A DNA stretch of 64,000 bases, from positions 1-64,000 of the forward strand of contig JAUIAO010000009.1 in assembly GCA_030425425.1 (NCBI GenBank), in the 5' to 3' direction. This document shows positions 1 to 9,141 of the stretch, one piece after another. Within the stretch, counting starts at the first letter, position 1. Each line of letters opens with the position of its first letter. Both the position numbers and the translations under genes were made by a program. The notes below the pieces were generated by a model that worked only from the letters and a program-made list of their open reading frames with translations, did not search any database and was not told the origin of the DNA. This DNA comes from Bacteroidia bacterium. Its GTDB lineage: Bacteria; Bacteroidota; Bacteroidia; Cytophagales; Cyclobacteriaceae.

Positions 1-117
1 CATGCCAACAAAAGAGTGCTGAAAATCTCTTTACCTGCAAAAAGAAGACCTTGGATGGATGGAATTTTTTCTCAGATTTCATCCTTAAGCCCTCCTTTTG
101 ATTATTCTAATGCATAA
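1..117 (+). CDS. 3' end of an unidentified upstream gene (partial)
   Basis: An open frame enters from the left edge and ends at a TAA at 115-117, with a basic stretch and the C-terminal residues FDYSNA. It lies just before the SPFH gene on the same strand, so it may be the tail of an upstream operon member. Only 38 codons are visible, and a second frame is open to 114 with a different stop, so the reading frame itself is uncertain. No family can be recognised. Confidence 0.3.
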   Translation, partial: HANKRVLKISLPAKRRPWMDGIFSQISSLSPPFDYSNA

Positions 118-138
118 TCCGGGTTTATTGGATTTCTA

Positions 139-1470
139 TTGCTGATATTGGGATTGGTGATGCTATTCTTGCGTCCTAATCTTTCTGAACAAGATGAGTT
201 TGTCGGAGAAAATCGAATCAGAAGAAAAGCTCCTGTATTTTTACTGGCATTCACCAAGCCCATGTCTTTAGGAATTGTAGGCGTAGGTCTCTTTTTCACA
301 ATATTACCATACTTGTTTTTCTGGGCCGAGCCTGGCTACCAGTATTTCCTTGTTTATCCCACAGGTCAGCCAGGTGTGGTGATGAACCAGGGGATTAAGT
401 TTAGAGGATTCGCCAAGGTGGTCCCATGGCAAAAATACATCGACATCAAAGTGGTAGATGATCGAGATGATTTTTCTAAAGAATTGGAGGGTGTCATGAA
501 ACCTATTCCGATACGTTTTATTGACCAGGTAACAGCTGAAGTGAAAATTTCAGGGCGTTTTCAATTACCTACTGATGAGCAAAACTTCATCAACTTGGCA
601 ATCAAATACCGAAGCATGGAAAACCTTGTACAGAATACATTAATTCCAACCATTCGTGAGCAGACCAATAACACTGGATATATGTTTGCTGCTCAGAACT
701 ACATATCTGGAGAAGCACAAAGCTTCCGTCAGACCTTGGATGAACAACTGAAAGGTGGTGCTTATAAAGTTGAAAAGTATGTAAATAAAGACACAGTATA
801 CAGTGATATACAAGACGAAGACTCGAGAATTATCAAAGAAATTCGCACGACCTATACTGTAGAAAAAGTGATGGAAAATGGATTTCCTGTTCGAATATCC
901 CATGAATTGACTGAAAACAACATTATTGTTTCCCAAGTTATTGTTGATGATGTGATTCTGGAACCTACCTTTAAGCAAAGGCTTGAAGCTCAGCGCGATG
1001 AATCGGCCAAACGCCAGATAGAGCAACAAAAAATCGAAACCGCTAAAGCCGCTCAGTCTAGAATCATTGCAGAAGGAGAACGTGATAAGGCCGCAGAACG
1101 TGTAACTCAGGAAAAAGAACAAGTAAAGCAATTGATTGCGATTGAAACTAAATTGAAGCAAGAACGCACGAACAAAGAACTAGCAGCCATTGCATTGGAG
1201 ACAGAAAGACTAAAAGCTCAACAAAGAAAGGTCACCGCTGATGCCAAAGCATATGAAAATGCTAAATTAGTGTCTGCGGGACTGACACCACAAGAAAAGG
1301 CCGAGTGGCAATATAAAACTTCAGTTGGAGTAGCTGCAGAGCTTTCTAAATTGAAATTCCCGGAGACAATGATCATTGCTGACGACAAAGGAGGCACTCC
1401 GCTGGAATCACTTATTGGAGCAGCGATGGCCAAACAATTGACCAGTGATAACTCTAAAAAAGGATTTTAA
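139..1470 (+). CDS. SPFH/band 7 (prohibitin-like) membrane protein
   Basis: A 443-aa protein of the stomatin/prohibitin/flotillin superfamily, whose members form membrane-anchored ring oligomers that organise membrane patches and regulate proteases. The N-terminus is hydrophobic (about residues 1-11), followed by a charged segment and a strong membrane segment (about 45-65). A band-7 domain of about 200 residues beginning FLVYPTGQPGVV follows. The rest is an Ala/Glu/Lys/Gln-rich coiled coil (about 280-400), as is usual for the family. The frame is closed by a TAA at 115-117, so the start must be downstream. TTG at 139 keeps the hydrophobic N-terminus, and ATG at 160 is the alternative. The next gene starts 6 bp after the stop, implying co-transcription. 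The family call is firm; the exact substrate or partner is unknown. Confidence 0.85.
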   Translation: MLILGLVMLFLRPNLSEQDEFVGENRIRRKAPVFLLAFTKPMSLGIVGVGLFFTILPYLFFWAEPGYQYFLVYPTGQPGVVMNQGIKFRGFAKVVPWQKYIDIKVVDDRDDFSKELEGVMKPIPIRFIDQVTAEVKISGRFQLPTDEQNFINLAIKYRSMENLVQNTLIPTIREQTNNTGYMFAAQNYISGEAQSFRQTLDEQLKGGAYKVEKYVNKDTVYSDIQDEDSRIIKEIRTTYTVEKVMENGFPVRISHELTENNIIVSQVIVDDVILEPTFKQRLEAQRDESAKRQIEQQKIETAKAAQSRIIAEGERDKAAERVTQEKEQVKQLIAIETKLKQERTNKELAAIALETERLKAQQRKVTADAKAYENAKLVSAGLTPQEKAEWQYKTSVGVAAELSKLKFPETMIIADDKGGTPLESLIGAAMAKQLTSDNSKKGF

Positions 1471-1476
1471 ATAATT

Positions 1477-2145
1477 ATGTTACAAAAAAAGATACTCCTT
1501 TTCGTTTCATTAACCATAAGTATTATTTGTGTTCGGGCGCAGGGAGTATCTTTTTCTTATCTCATTCCCAAAAACGGATACCTCTCAGCTCCTGTTAGCC
1601 CATTCTCACTTAGAGGCATAGGAATCGGTAATAATGCCGGTTTAGAAACTGGTTTTTCTCTTTACAACATTCCAGGTCTATCTATGGACAACCTGCCGTT
1701 TGATAGTGATAAACCGCTTACAGGACCTCATTTTTCCGTGTTAGTTCCGGCAGAGATTTTCATAAAAATACCTGTTAGTGATCTAATAGTGAAACTTTCT
1801 GGAGGTGGGTTCACCTGGTGGAACATCACCTCTAGGATCAACGAAGGAAATATGGATCGTGCATTTCGAGACTTTTACTCCTACCAAATCATCAATACAA
1901 ACATGTCTCTAGACAACAAACTGGGTTTTGGCTGGCTTGCGGGTATTGATTTTGATTTTCCAATCAACCGAGACGTCTCCATCAATTTTGGTGGTCATTA
2001 TCTGGATGGTGGAGTGAAAACAGGCCTTAATGGATCTTATGTTGCTCTGGATCAAAATGATCAGGTCATCAACGAAAGCATCAATCTTCCCGATGCTGAA
2101 ATTTTGTTACAAGGAATAGAACTTTCTATTGGAGTTCAGTTTTAA
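1477..2145 (+). CDS. putative outer-membrane beta-barrel-like exported protein
   Basis: A 222-aa protein with a Sec signal peptide (about residues 1-21, cleavage likely after RAQ). The mature part is rich in alternating hydrophobic and polar strands and in glycine and aromatic residues (for example VKLSGGGFTWWN and LGFGWLAGIDFDF). It ends in a strand terminating with Phe (ELSIGVQF), the classical C-terminal signature of outer-membrane beta-barrels. It starts 6 bp after the SPFH gene and is probably in the same operon. No specific family is recognised, so function is left open; a small barrel partner of the SPFH complex is only a contextual guess. Confidence 0.6.
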   Translation: MLQKKILLFVSLTISIICVRAQGVSFSYLIPKNGYLSAPVSPFSLRGIGIGNNAGLETGFSLYNIPGLSMDNLPFDSDKPLTGPHFSVLVPAEIFIKIPVSDLIVKLSGGGFTWWNITSRINEGNMDRAFRDFYSYQIINTNMSLDNKLGFGWLAGIDFDFPINRDVSINFGGHYLDGGVKTGLNGSYVALDQNDQVINESINLPDAEILLQGIELSIGVQF

Positions 2146-2166
2146 TTCATAAACTGTTTACACCTG

Positions 2167-2709
2167 ATGAGTGAAAAGGAATTGATCAAAGCGCGGCTTG
2201 GAGAAAAGCAACGAAAACAGCAAGCCCAGAAACAAGCAACATATTTATCGATTCTGGTCATCCTTCTTATCGTAAGCACATTTGGATTATTTTCACTAAT
2301 CAACCATTTACCAAAAGCCAATGCTTCTACTCTTTTCTTTTGGAACAGCTTATCACTGATTATTGGCGCCCTGCTCTTTCACTTTTCGAAAACCAAGATC
2401 AAACATCACGAGATTGAAAAAGCATTACAATATTGGGGATTCGGACTTATTTTCGGGATCATTTTCATAGCTATACAGCTAATGGGGCTCGAAGAAATGG
2501 TTAGAAAGGGACTGCACCATCGAAATATTTATTTCCCAATTTTCTCGTTCCATTTATTAATCATCGCTACTATTTGCTGGTTCAATTTTAAAGTATTCAA
2601 ACGTCTGAAAAACTATGAGATTCACTCCAAAGCCGATCATCCACTCAGGAATGCATATTGGCTGAGCCTAATCACTTTGATGATTTATCTACTCATCCTA
2701 ATCATTTAA
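2167..2709 (+). CDS. hypothetical four-helix integral membrane protein
   Basis: A 180-aa protein with a basic, Gln/Lys-rich cytoplasmic N-terminus (about 1-22) and four clear hydrophobic segments (about 25-45, 55-72, 92-108 and 120-138), plus a C-terminal hydrophobic tail. It lies 21 bp after the preceding gene on the same strand and probably closes the SPFH operon. Proteins of this size and topology near Bacteroidota oxidase or SPFH genes are generally uncharacterised (cytochrome c oxidase subunit III-like helices were considered, but no heme or oxidase motifs are visible). No function assigned. Confidence 0.6.
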   Translation: MSEKELIKARLGEKQRKQQAQKQATYLSILVILLIVSTFGLFSLINHLPKANASTLFFWNSLSLIIGALLFHFSKTKIKHHEIEKALQYWGFGLIFGIIFIAIQLMGLEEMVRKGLHHRNIYFPIFSFHLLIIATICWFNFKVFKRLKNYEIHSKADHPLRNAYWLSLITLMIYLLILII

Positions 2710-2719
2710 TAAAAATGAA

Positions 2720-2755
2720 AAATCCATGCCTGCTTAAGCAAACATGGATTTACAA
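2720..2755 (-). terminator. rho-independent terminator of the peptide transporter gene
   Basis: A 9-bp perfect inverted repeat AAATCCATG / CATGGATTT (2720-2728 and 2743-2751). Its loop itself contains the palindrome TGCTTAAGCA. Read on the minus strand, the hairpin follows the transporter stop codon and is followed by T-rich sequence, so it most likely ends that transcript. Confidence 0.6.
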
Positions 2756-2773
2756 TGTCATTTGAAAATGGGG

Positions 2774-4255
2774 TTACTTCACATCTCCCATCCATTTTCT
2801 TAGCAACCCGGAAAATACTAAGAACGTCAACCCTGCTCCTACCCCAAGCATAACCACAGACATAAAGAGGTCTGGCAATTGAGATACATCTTCTGAGTCG
2901 AATCCTCCAGCAAACAAACCGGCTATCAGGTTTCCAAAAGAAGCGGCTACAAACCAAATACCCATCATCTGACCTACATAAGCTTTTGGTGCAAGCTTTG
3001 TGGTAACACTCAATCCAACAGGACTCAATGTCAATTCTCCAATAGAATGCAAGAAATAAGTCAATATCAGGTATCCCATTCCTACAGCTCCCGCAGATGC
3101 TGCAGCTGCATTAGCAGCAATTACCATAACAAAGAAACCAGCAGCCATTAGAATTAGTCCAATACCGAATTTTATTGGTGTGTTTGGATTCATATTTTTA
3201 GCAGCAAGTTTCACCCAAAGGGCTCCGATAATTGGCGCAAATATCACAATGAAAACCGGGTTAGCATTTTGCAACCATCCTGGAGGAACCAGGAATCCCA
3301 TCAAATTTCTATCAGTAAAATCTCTGGCAAAAAGGTTCAATGTGGAGCCTGCCTGCTCAAATCCTGCCCAAAAAGTGGCAGCACCTAGGAACAAAACAAA
3401 GATGATCACCACCTTTTTCTTCTCATCTGATGACAAGCCTCCCGCCAGAATGATATTCAGCAAATAAAAGAAGGTAATTCCAGGAATTAAGATAGCCATG
3501 GATTGAGCTACGCCGGGTGCGGTAGTCAGATCTACATAACCTGTCATTTGCGCAATCACAATCAATATCACCATCACTGCTAAAATCGCAATTGCAAAAA
3601 CAGGATTTTTCTTCTCGCTTGTATTCGATTTGGCTTTAGGTTCTTTTCCAATTTCTTTAAGGTATTTGTCACCTGTAATCTGGTATTGGATCAATCCAGC
3701 CAGCATTCCAATTGCAGCAAGCCCAAAACCCCAATGCCAGTTCCATGTAGCAAATAAGCTAACGAAAGTCTGACCCAGAATCGAACCCAGGTTAATTCCC
3801 ATGTAAAATATGGAGAATCCAGCATCTCTTCTTGCCGGATCGTCTGGATACAAATCACCAACTATTGTACTAATATTAGGCTTAAGGAAACCTGTTCCAA
3901 GGGCTACAAAAGCAAGCCCTGCAATGAAAACAGCTGTACTACCCGGAATGGCCAATAATGCATGACCGATCATGATGAGCACACCACCAATGAAGATGGC
4001 TTTTCGCTGACCAAAAATATTATCTGCCAGCCAGCCGCCTGGTAAAGTTAAGAGGTAAACTGCGGCTGTATATAGGCCATATATGGCTCCTGCTGTCTGA
4101 TTATCGAGACCAAGTCCCTGCTGTGCAACATCTGTGGTCATGAACAATATCAGAATGGCTCGCATACCATAATAACTGAATCGTTCCCACATCTCTGTGA
4201 AAAATAAAGTTGCTAAGCCTCTGGGATGGCCTAAAAAAGCTTTCTCTGAACTCAT
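2774..4255 (-). CDS. POT/PTR family proton-coupled di/tripeptide transporter
   Basis: A 493-aa polytopic membrane protein that takes up small peptides with protons across the inner membrane. The N-terminus carries the hallmark family motif FFTEMWERFSYYGMRAIL (ExxERFxYY), whose charged residues take part in proton coupling. The PTR2 signature region is also present (GGWLADNIFGQRKAIFIGG and FLKPNISTIVGDLYP). The length and the roughly 14 hydrophobic segments match bacterial POT carriers. It is monocistronic, divergent from pckA across a 243-bp spacer, and ends at a hairpin terminator. Family assignment is very secure; preference for di- versus tripeptides cannot be read from sequence. Confidence 0.93.
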   Translation of the reverse strand: MSSEKAFLGHPRGLATLFFTEMWERFSYYGMRAILILFMTTDVAQQGLGLDNQTAGAIYGLYTAAVYLLTLPGGWLADNIFGQRKAIFIGGVLIMIGHALLAIPGSTAVFIAGLAFVALGTGFLKPNISTIVGDLYPDDPARRDAGFSIFYMGINLGSILGQTFVSLFATWNWHWGFGLAAIGMLAGLIQYQITGDKYLKEIGKEPKAKSNTSEKKNPVFAIAILAVMVILIVIAQMTGYVDLTTAPGVAQSMAILIPGITFFYLLNIILAGGLSSDEKKKVVIIFVLFLGAATFWAGFEQAGSTLNLFARDFTDRNLMGFLVPPGWLQNANPVFIVIFAPIIGALWVKLAAKNMNPNTPIKFGIGLILMAAGFFVMVIAANAAAASAGAVGMGYLILTYFLHSIGELTLSPVGLSVTTKLAPKAYVGQMMGIWFVAASFGNLIAGLFAGGFDSEDVSQLPDLFMSVVMLGVGAGLTFLVFSGLLRKWMGDVK

Positions 4256-4390
4256 TGAATGCTATTGGTTAATGTTAACAAAATATGAATTATTAAGTGG
4301 GGCAATAATAAGCAATTAATGGGATTATGAATGATTTCCCAAGAGCCGTTCATCAAAAACATAGATGACAAATCTCATGAATAAAAATCA

Positions 4391-4448
4391 GCGAAAATTC
4401 GCTATTTCAAAATTTTATCCTTTTAATTTGCAATTGCAAACGTTTGCA
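4391..4448. promoter_or_regulatory. overlapping palindromes, LacI-family-type operator ahead of pckA
   Basis: Two perfect 14-bp palindromes overlap: TTTGCAATTGCAAA (4427-4440) and TGCAAACGTTTGCA (4435-4448). The second fits the general LacI/GalR-family operator form TGNAANCGNTTNCA with its central CG. A shorter inverted repeat GCGAA/TTCGC lies at 4391-4402. They sit 51-108 bp upstream of the pckA ATG and in the divergent promoter region of the peptide transporter. Regulation of gluconeogenesis by a LacI-type factor is an inference from the motif only. Confidence 0.5.
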
Positions 4449-4498
4449 GATTGTCGTCAAATTCACGCTACATAATACGAACTTAGATACACAATTAC

Positions 4499-6121
4499 AT
4501 GGAAGAATTCGGACTAAAATCCCAAAAAACCGGTCTTGAAGCTACCGGAATCAAGAAAGTAAAAGAAGCTCACTGGAACCTCACGGCAGCTGAGCTGATT
4601 GAAACTGCCATTCAAAACAAGGAAGGTCATCTCACTGACACAGGCGCGATCATGTGTGATACTGGAAAGTTTACCGGGCGTTCACCTAAAGACCGATATA
4701 TTGTTAAAGATTCCTACACTGAGGAGAAGGTTTGGTGGGGAAATATCAACATTCCATTTAGTCCTGAGAATTTTGATAGGATCTATAACAAAATGCTCGG
4801 CTACCTAGAAGAACGTAAAGTTTATGTACGCGATGCATATGCGGGTGCTGACAAAACCCATCGACTTAGGCTGAGAGTAATCAATACAATGGCCTGGCAC
4901 AATCTCTTCTGCTACAACATGTTCATTCGTCCAGAAGAATATAAGCTCAAAGATTTTGATCCCAATTTCACAATTATTTGTTGCCCGGAATTTGAAGCTG
5001 ATCCGGAAACTGATGGGGTAAGACAGGAGAATTTTGCGATCGTAAATTTCACTAAAAAGATGATCCTGATTGGAGGCACCGCATACTCTGGTGAAATGAA
5101 AAAAGGAATTTTCTCAGTATTGAATTTCCTATTACCAACCGAAGAAGGCGTATTGCCCATGCATTGCTCTGCAAATATGGGACCTGAAAGACACGACACA
5201 GCCATTTACTTTGGGCTGTCCGGCACAGGAAAAACAACACTATCAGCTGATCCTAACAGGCTATTAATTGGTGATGATGAGCACGGCTGGACGGATAAGA
5301 ACGTCTTCAATTTCGAAGGAGGCTGCTATGCTAAAGTCATCAACCTCAACGCTGAAAGTGAACCAGATATTTACAATGCGATTACTTACGGTGCTATTTT
5401 AGAGAATACTCGTTTTCAACCAAACACTCGAAATGTAGACTATAAGAATGTGGAGGTCACGGAGAACACCCGAGTGTCCTACCCTATTGAAAACATCAAG
5501 AATATCATCCAACCATCAATTGGTGGAATTCCGAAAAACATCTTCTTCCTTACTTTGGATGCATTTGGAGTGATTCCTCCTATCCAGCGTTTATCAAAAG
5601 GGCAGGCAATGTATCACTTTATTTCTGGTTACACTTCCAAAGTAGCAGGTACAGAGGCTGGAGTCACCGATCCTGAACCGGTATTCTCAGCTTGCTTCGG
5701 CGCACCATTTATGCCACTCCACCCAACGGCTTATGCTGAAATGCTCGGAGCTAAAATGGAAGAAAACAATGTAAATGTCTGGTTGATCAATACTGGTTGG
5801 ACCGGTGGTCCGTTTGGTGTTGGCTCAAGAATCAAATTGAAGTTTACAAGAGCAATGATTTCCGCAGCGCTTTCCGGAGTATTGGACAATGTTGGATATA
5901 GAACTCACTCGATCTTCGGAGCAGAAATTCCTCTCACCTGCCCAGGAGTACCTAACGAGATACTTTCTCCTAGAGAAACATGGAAAAATGACGAGGCTTT
6001 TTACAAAAAAGCTAATGAATTAGCGGTGATGTTCAATAAGAACTTCGACAAGTTCCGTGAGTTTGCCAATGAGGAAATTCTTGCTGGTGAACCAAAGAAA
6101 AACCCGAAATATGAAGGATAA
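4499..6121 (+). CDS. pckA: phosphoenolpyruvate carboxykinase (ATP)
   Basis: A 540-aa cytoplasmic enzyme that decarboxylates and phosphorylates oxaloacetate to PEP with ATP, the committed step of gluconeogenesis. The length matches the ATP-dependent class. Visible signatures are the substrate-binding GRSPKDR (about 60-66), the kinase-1a P-loop GLSGTGKTTLSADP (239-252), the metal-binding LIGDDEHGW (256-264), and the YTSKVAGTEAG region that distinguishes the ATP class from the GTP class. The start ATG is preceded by a long spacer with a LacI-type palindrome, and the gene ends at a strong terminator, so it is monocistronic. No anomalies; the call is firm. Confidence 0.97.
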   Translation: MEEFGLKSQKTGLEATGIKKVKEAHWNLTAAELIETAIQNKEGHLTDTGAIMCDTGKFTGRSPKDRYIVKDSYTEEKVWWGNINIPFSPENFDRIYNKMLGYLEERKVYVRDAYAGADKTHRLRLRVINTMAWHNLFCYNMFIRPEEYKLKDFDPNFTIICCPEFEADPETDGVRQENFAIVNFTKKMILIGGTAYSGEMKKGIFSVLNFLLPTEEGVLPMHCSANMGPERHDTAIYFGLSGTGKTTLSADPNRLLIGDDEHGWTDKNVFNFEGGCYAKVINLNAESEPDIYNAITYGAILENTRFQPNTRNVDYKNVEVTENTRVSYPIENIKNIIQPSIGGIPKNIFFLTLDAFGVIPPIQRLSKGQAMYHFISGYTSKVAGTEAGVTDPEPVFSACFGAPFMPLHPTAYAEMLGAKMEENNVNVWLINTGWTGGPFGVGSRIKLKFTRAMISAALSGVLDNVGYRTHSIFGAEIPLTCPGVPNEILSPRETWKNDEAFYKKANELAVMFNKNFDKFREFANEEILAGEPKKNPKYEG

Positions 6122-6158
6122 GAAATAAGTCTCTGGCTTATCAGTTGAATTCTATTTT

Positions 6159-6187
6159 AAAAGCAGCTCAAAAGGGCTGCTTTTTTA
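6159..6187 (+). terminator. rho-independent terminator after pckA
   Basis: The perfect 9-bp stem AAAAGCAGC / GCTGCTTTT (6159-6167 and 6176-6184) has an 8-nt loop and ends in a run of T, 38 bp after the pckA stop codon. Confidence 0.85.
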
Positions 6188-6272
6188 TTAGGCACCAACC
6201 AATTATTAAAATCCTTCTTTCACTTTATCATATGAGTATTTAATTTACGGAGATATCACCCATACCAATCGA

Positions 6273-7337
6273 ATGAATCTGAAACGTAATCATATCATTG
6301 CAATTCTGGGGGGAATAGCCCTAATCACTGTTCTAAACCTATTGCTGATACATTTCGAAAAGCAAGTGGAGGGATCCGATCTTACCAATTTTGAAAATGT
6401 GATGTGGTATATGATCGTCACGCTTACTACAGTAGGTTATGGTGACTACTCTCCAATTTCAACCGGCGGTAAGCTTATCGGGTATGTTTATGTTTTTTCA
6501 AGCCTCGGGGTTTTGGGGTATTTGTTTAGCACTATTTCTAATAAAATCTATACCATGTTAGAGGAAAGAAAACTTGGATTTGAAGGTACAAAATTTGAAA
6601 ATCACATCATCTTCCTGGGGTGGAATGAGTTTAGCCAGATGGTGGCTGATGAGGTGGTTTATGCAAACAGAAAGATTGCGATTTTGACGGACGACAAGGA
6701 TCATGTAGACTTGATTTATGATCATTATGGAAAGCAAAAGGTTTTTGTATTGTTTTCTGATCGTCAGGGAACGGAAACTTATCAAAGACTGAACGCAGGA
6801 AAAGCCAATACTGTGTTCATCTCCATGGAGGATGATGCCGAAGCATTGATGGATGTGGTCAATCTCAAACAGGAGTATCCTAATATGGAAATCGTTGTTG
6901 CTTTACAAAGATCTAAGTTGAAGCAAACCTTCATGGCTGCAGGGGTGACATATGTGATTCCGAGAAATGAAATTGCGTCGAAACTAGTGGCGAGCTATAT
7001 TTTCGAACCAGATGTTGCTGACCTCAATGTGGACCTCATTTCTTCAGCTGGGACGGATACGGATTATGATATTTTGGAATACAAAGTGTTATCTTCTAAT
7101 CCATATCTGAACATGAATAGCCACGAGATATTTCATGGATTAAAAAATGACCATGATGCAGTATTGATGGGTATTAGTAAGTCAGAAAATGGTGTTAGGA
7201 AACTGATAGCCAATCCTACTAACGATGTTAAACTCAAAGAGGGAGATTACCTGGTAATTATGACCACTGGGTTGGGCAAAACAAAGCTCACAGAGATTTT
7301 CGGGATCGAACAAGGAAGGATGAGTAATTTGGTTTAA
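6273..7337 (+). CDS. two-TM potassium channel with RCK (TrkA-N/TrkA-C) domains
   Basis: A 354-aa K+ channel of the MthK/Kch type. It has one membrane helix (about 9-27), a pore helix with the selectivity filter TVGYGD (53-58), and a second helix (about 64-85). A cytoplasmic TrkA-N Rossmann-like domain starting at NHIIFLGWNEFS (about 109 onward) follows, with a C-terminal TrkA-C domain (about 260-345, ending around EGDYLVIMTTG). The TrkA-N glycine motif is degenerate (GWNEF instead of GxGxxG), so nucleotide binding is uncertain. It likely mediates ligand-gated K+ flux across the inner membrane. It lies upstream of methylglyoxal synthase; methylglyoxal is linked to K+ efflux control in enterobacteria, which makes the adjacency suggestive but unproven. 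Confidence 0.9.
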   Translation: MNLKRNHIIAILGGIALITVLNLLLIHFEKQVEGSDLTNFENVMWYMIVTLTTVGYGDYSPISTGGKLIGYVYVFSSLGVLGYLFSTISNKIYTMLEERKLGFEGTKFENHIIFLGWNEFSQMVADEVVYANRKIAILTDDKDHVDLIYDHYGKQKVFVLFSDRQGTETYQRLNAGKANTVFISMEDDAEALMDVVNLKQEYPNMEIVVALQRSKLKQTFMAAGVTYVIPRNEIASKLVASYIFEPDVADLNVDLISSAGTDTDYDILEYKVLSSNPYLNMNSHEIFHGLKNDHDAVLMGISKSENGVRKLIANPTNDVKLKEGDYLVIMTTGLGKTKLTEIFGIEQGRMSNLV

Positions 7338-7433
7338 AAACAACTATTCCCGTCCTCCTTTTGTTAGGGTGGTTCGGTGTTCCGAAGGTGCCTCAAGAGG
7401 ATGGGTAACATATATGATTTAACAATAAAAAAT

Positions 7434-7808
7434 ATGAAAATAGCAGTAATAGCGCATGATGGTAAAAAAGCGGAAATGGTGGCTTTTTTACTTAATTATA
7501 AGAATCAGTTGGATAAAGTCGATTTAATCTCAACCGGTACAACTGGAGGTCATGCGGAGAAAGCCGGACTAAAGGTTCATCGTTATTTATCTGGCCCTCT
7601 TGGAGGTGATGCGCAGATAGCTGCAGAAGCAGCAGAAAAGAAAGTAGATCTGGTAGTCTTTTTCAGAGATCCACTGGACAAACATCCGCATGAACCAGAT
7701 GTACAAATGCTTATGCGAATATGCGATGTTCATGATATTCCTCTAGCAACAAATCCTGCTTCTGCAAGATTGATGATGGATGGGTTATTGAAGCGAAGTG
7801 AGAAGTAG
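7434..7808 (+). CDS. mgsA: methylglyoxal synthase
   Basis: A 124-aa cytoplasmic lyase converting dihydroxyacetone phosphate to methylglyoxal and phosphate, a bypass relieving sugar-phosphate stress. The core starts at MKIAVIAHDGKK. Phosphate-binding STGTTG (33-38), GPLGGDAQIA (54-63, with D59) and the catalytic-loop motif FFRDPLDKHPHEPD (76-89) are all present. The frame is open further upstream to a GTG at 7377, but the added 19 residues lack family similarity; ATG at 7434 matches the usual N-terminus of the family. It follows the K+ channel gene by about 96 bp on the same strand. Confidence 0.93.
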   Translation: MKIAVIAHDGKKAEMVAFLLNYKNQLDKVDLISTGTTGGHAEKAGLKVHRYLSGPLGGDAQIAAEAAEKKVDLVVFFRDPLDKHPHEPDVQMLMRICDVHDIPLATNPASARLMMDGLLKRSEK

Positions 7809-7841
7809 AATGAAGTAAAAAGTGAGTAGTAAACAGTTAAA

Positions 7842-8084
7842 TTGTAGACAGAGTATTCTAGTGTTTAGTAATAAACCAATTTGAACAGAATGAGCGAGAA
7901 TAGCTTGAGGAATTACCGGCAAGGGTAAAGTCGCGAATTGGGAAATAGTGAAATCATTTTCTAAGGATGAAAAACACCAATTCAATTTTCCATTTATAGT
8001 ACGCTACAATCCCCAATTACCAATCACAAATCAACCATTCACTATTTAACGAATCACAAATCAACCAATTATTAAACAACAAAT
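7842..8084 (+). repeat. low-complexity spacer with CAATCACAAATCAACC-type repeats
   Basis: The 276-bp gap between mgsA and the oxidoreductase contains a direct repeat with core AATCACAAATCAACCA (about 8022-8036 and 8051-8067), embedded in AATTACCAATC / ATTCACTATTTAA-like text. The wording resembles the repeats in the 59.4-63.6 kb spacers. No gene or clear terminator is seen in it. Confidence 0.45.
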
Positions 8085-9077
8085 ATGAAGTGGGGAATAA
8101 TCAGTACGGCGAAGATCGGGATGGAAAAAGTGATTCCGGGAATTTTAAAGAGCGATTCTGAAGAAGTCGTCGCGATAGGTTCTCGAAACCTGGAGAGCGC
8201 CAAAGAAGCAGCCACAAGTCTTAATATTCCCAAGTTCTACGGCTCTTATGAAGATGTCATCAACGATCCTGAAGTAGAAATCATATACAATCCCCTCCCC
8301 AACCACATGCATGTAGAATGGACTGCAAAAGCCATCAAGGCTGGCAAACATGTACTTTGTGAAAAACCATTATTCATTGATCCTATAGACGCAGAATTAT
8401 TGATCAAACTAAGAGATCAGCATCAGGTGAAGGTTGGAGAAGCTTTTATGGTGAGAACTCACCCACAATGGATCAAAGCAAAAGAGATCATCGATTCAGG
8501 AGAACTGGGAGAAGTACTCTCCTATCAAGCCACTTTCAGTTACTTCAATACCGATCCAAAAAACATAAGGAATATTGCTGAGTATGGAGGAGGGGCGCTG
8601 AGGGACATTGGATGTTATCCAATAATGACTTCCAGATATTTATTTAATGAAAATCCAGAACAAGTCATTCTCAACGCTCAGATTCATCCCGATTTCAAAA
8701 CTGACATTTTGAGCAATGCCATCATGAAATTTTACTCAGGACGAACTGCTTCATTCACAGTAAGCACTCAACTGTCTCCATATCAAAGAGTACATGTTTT
8801 GGGAAGTAAAAAAGAAATGGAAATATTGATCCCCTTTAATGCTCCTACGGATAGAAACACATTAATCAAAATTAACAATGGGGACATTCTTCAAAAGGAT
8901 ATCGAGAAAATTGAAATCCCAGCTTGTGATCAATATCAGCTACAATCTGAGGCCTTCTCTGATGTGATCAAGAAAAACACAAAAGTTCCAGTATCCTTGG
9001 AGGACGCCTTAGATCACTCGAGGATAATTGCTGGTTTGTTTGAATCATTGGAAACAGAAAGATGGGTATCACTTTGA
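8085..9077 (+). CDS. Gfo/Idh/MocA family NAD(P)-dependent oxidoreductase
   Basis: A 330-aa two-domain dehydrogenase. The N-terminal Rossmann fold begins at WGIISTAKIG (GxxxTAxIG variant) and includes the canonical EKPL motif in AGKHVLCEKPL (about 85-95), whose Lys is usually catalytic. The C-terminal alpha/beta domain contains GGGALRDIGCYP (about 167-178), with the conserved G-x-x-x-D-x-G-x-Y pattern of the trans-1,2-dihydrobenzenediol dehydrogenase/glucose-fructose oxidoreductase branch. It probably oxidises or reduces a sugar or polyol, but the substrate cannot be inferred. It appears monocistronic and convergent with nupC. Confidence 0.9.
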   Translation: MKWGIISTAKIGMEKVIPGILKSDSEEVVAIGSRNLESAKEAATSLNIPKFYGSYEDVINDPEVEIIYNPLPNHMHVEWTAKAIKAGKHVLCEKPLFIDPIDAELLIKLRDQHQVKVGEAFMVRTHPQWIKAKEIIDSGELGEVLSYQATFSYFNTDPKNIRNIAEYGGGALRDIGCYPIMTSRYLFNENPEQVILNAQIHPDFKTDILSNAIMKFYSGRTASFTVSTQLSPYQRVHVLGSKKEMEILIPFNAPTDRNTLIKINNGDILQKDIEKIEIPACDQYQLQSEAFSDVIKKNTKVPVSLEDALDHSRIIAGLFESLETERWVSL

Positions 9078-9141
9078 GCCAAACACCTGTGGCTATGGAA
9101 GGAGTAAGAAAACCCTAAAGTGATTTAAAAGAAAGTCATCA

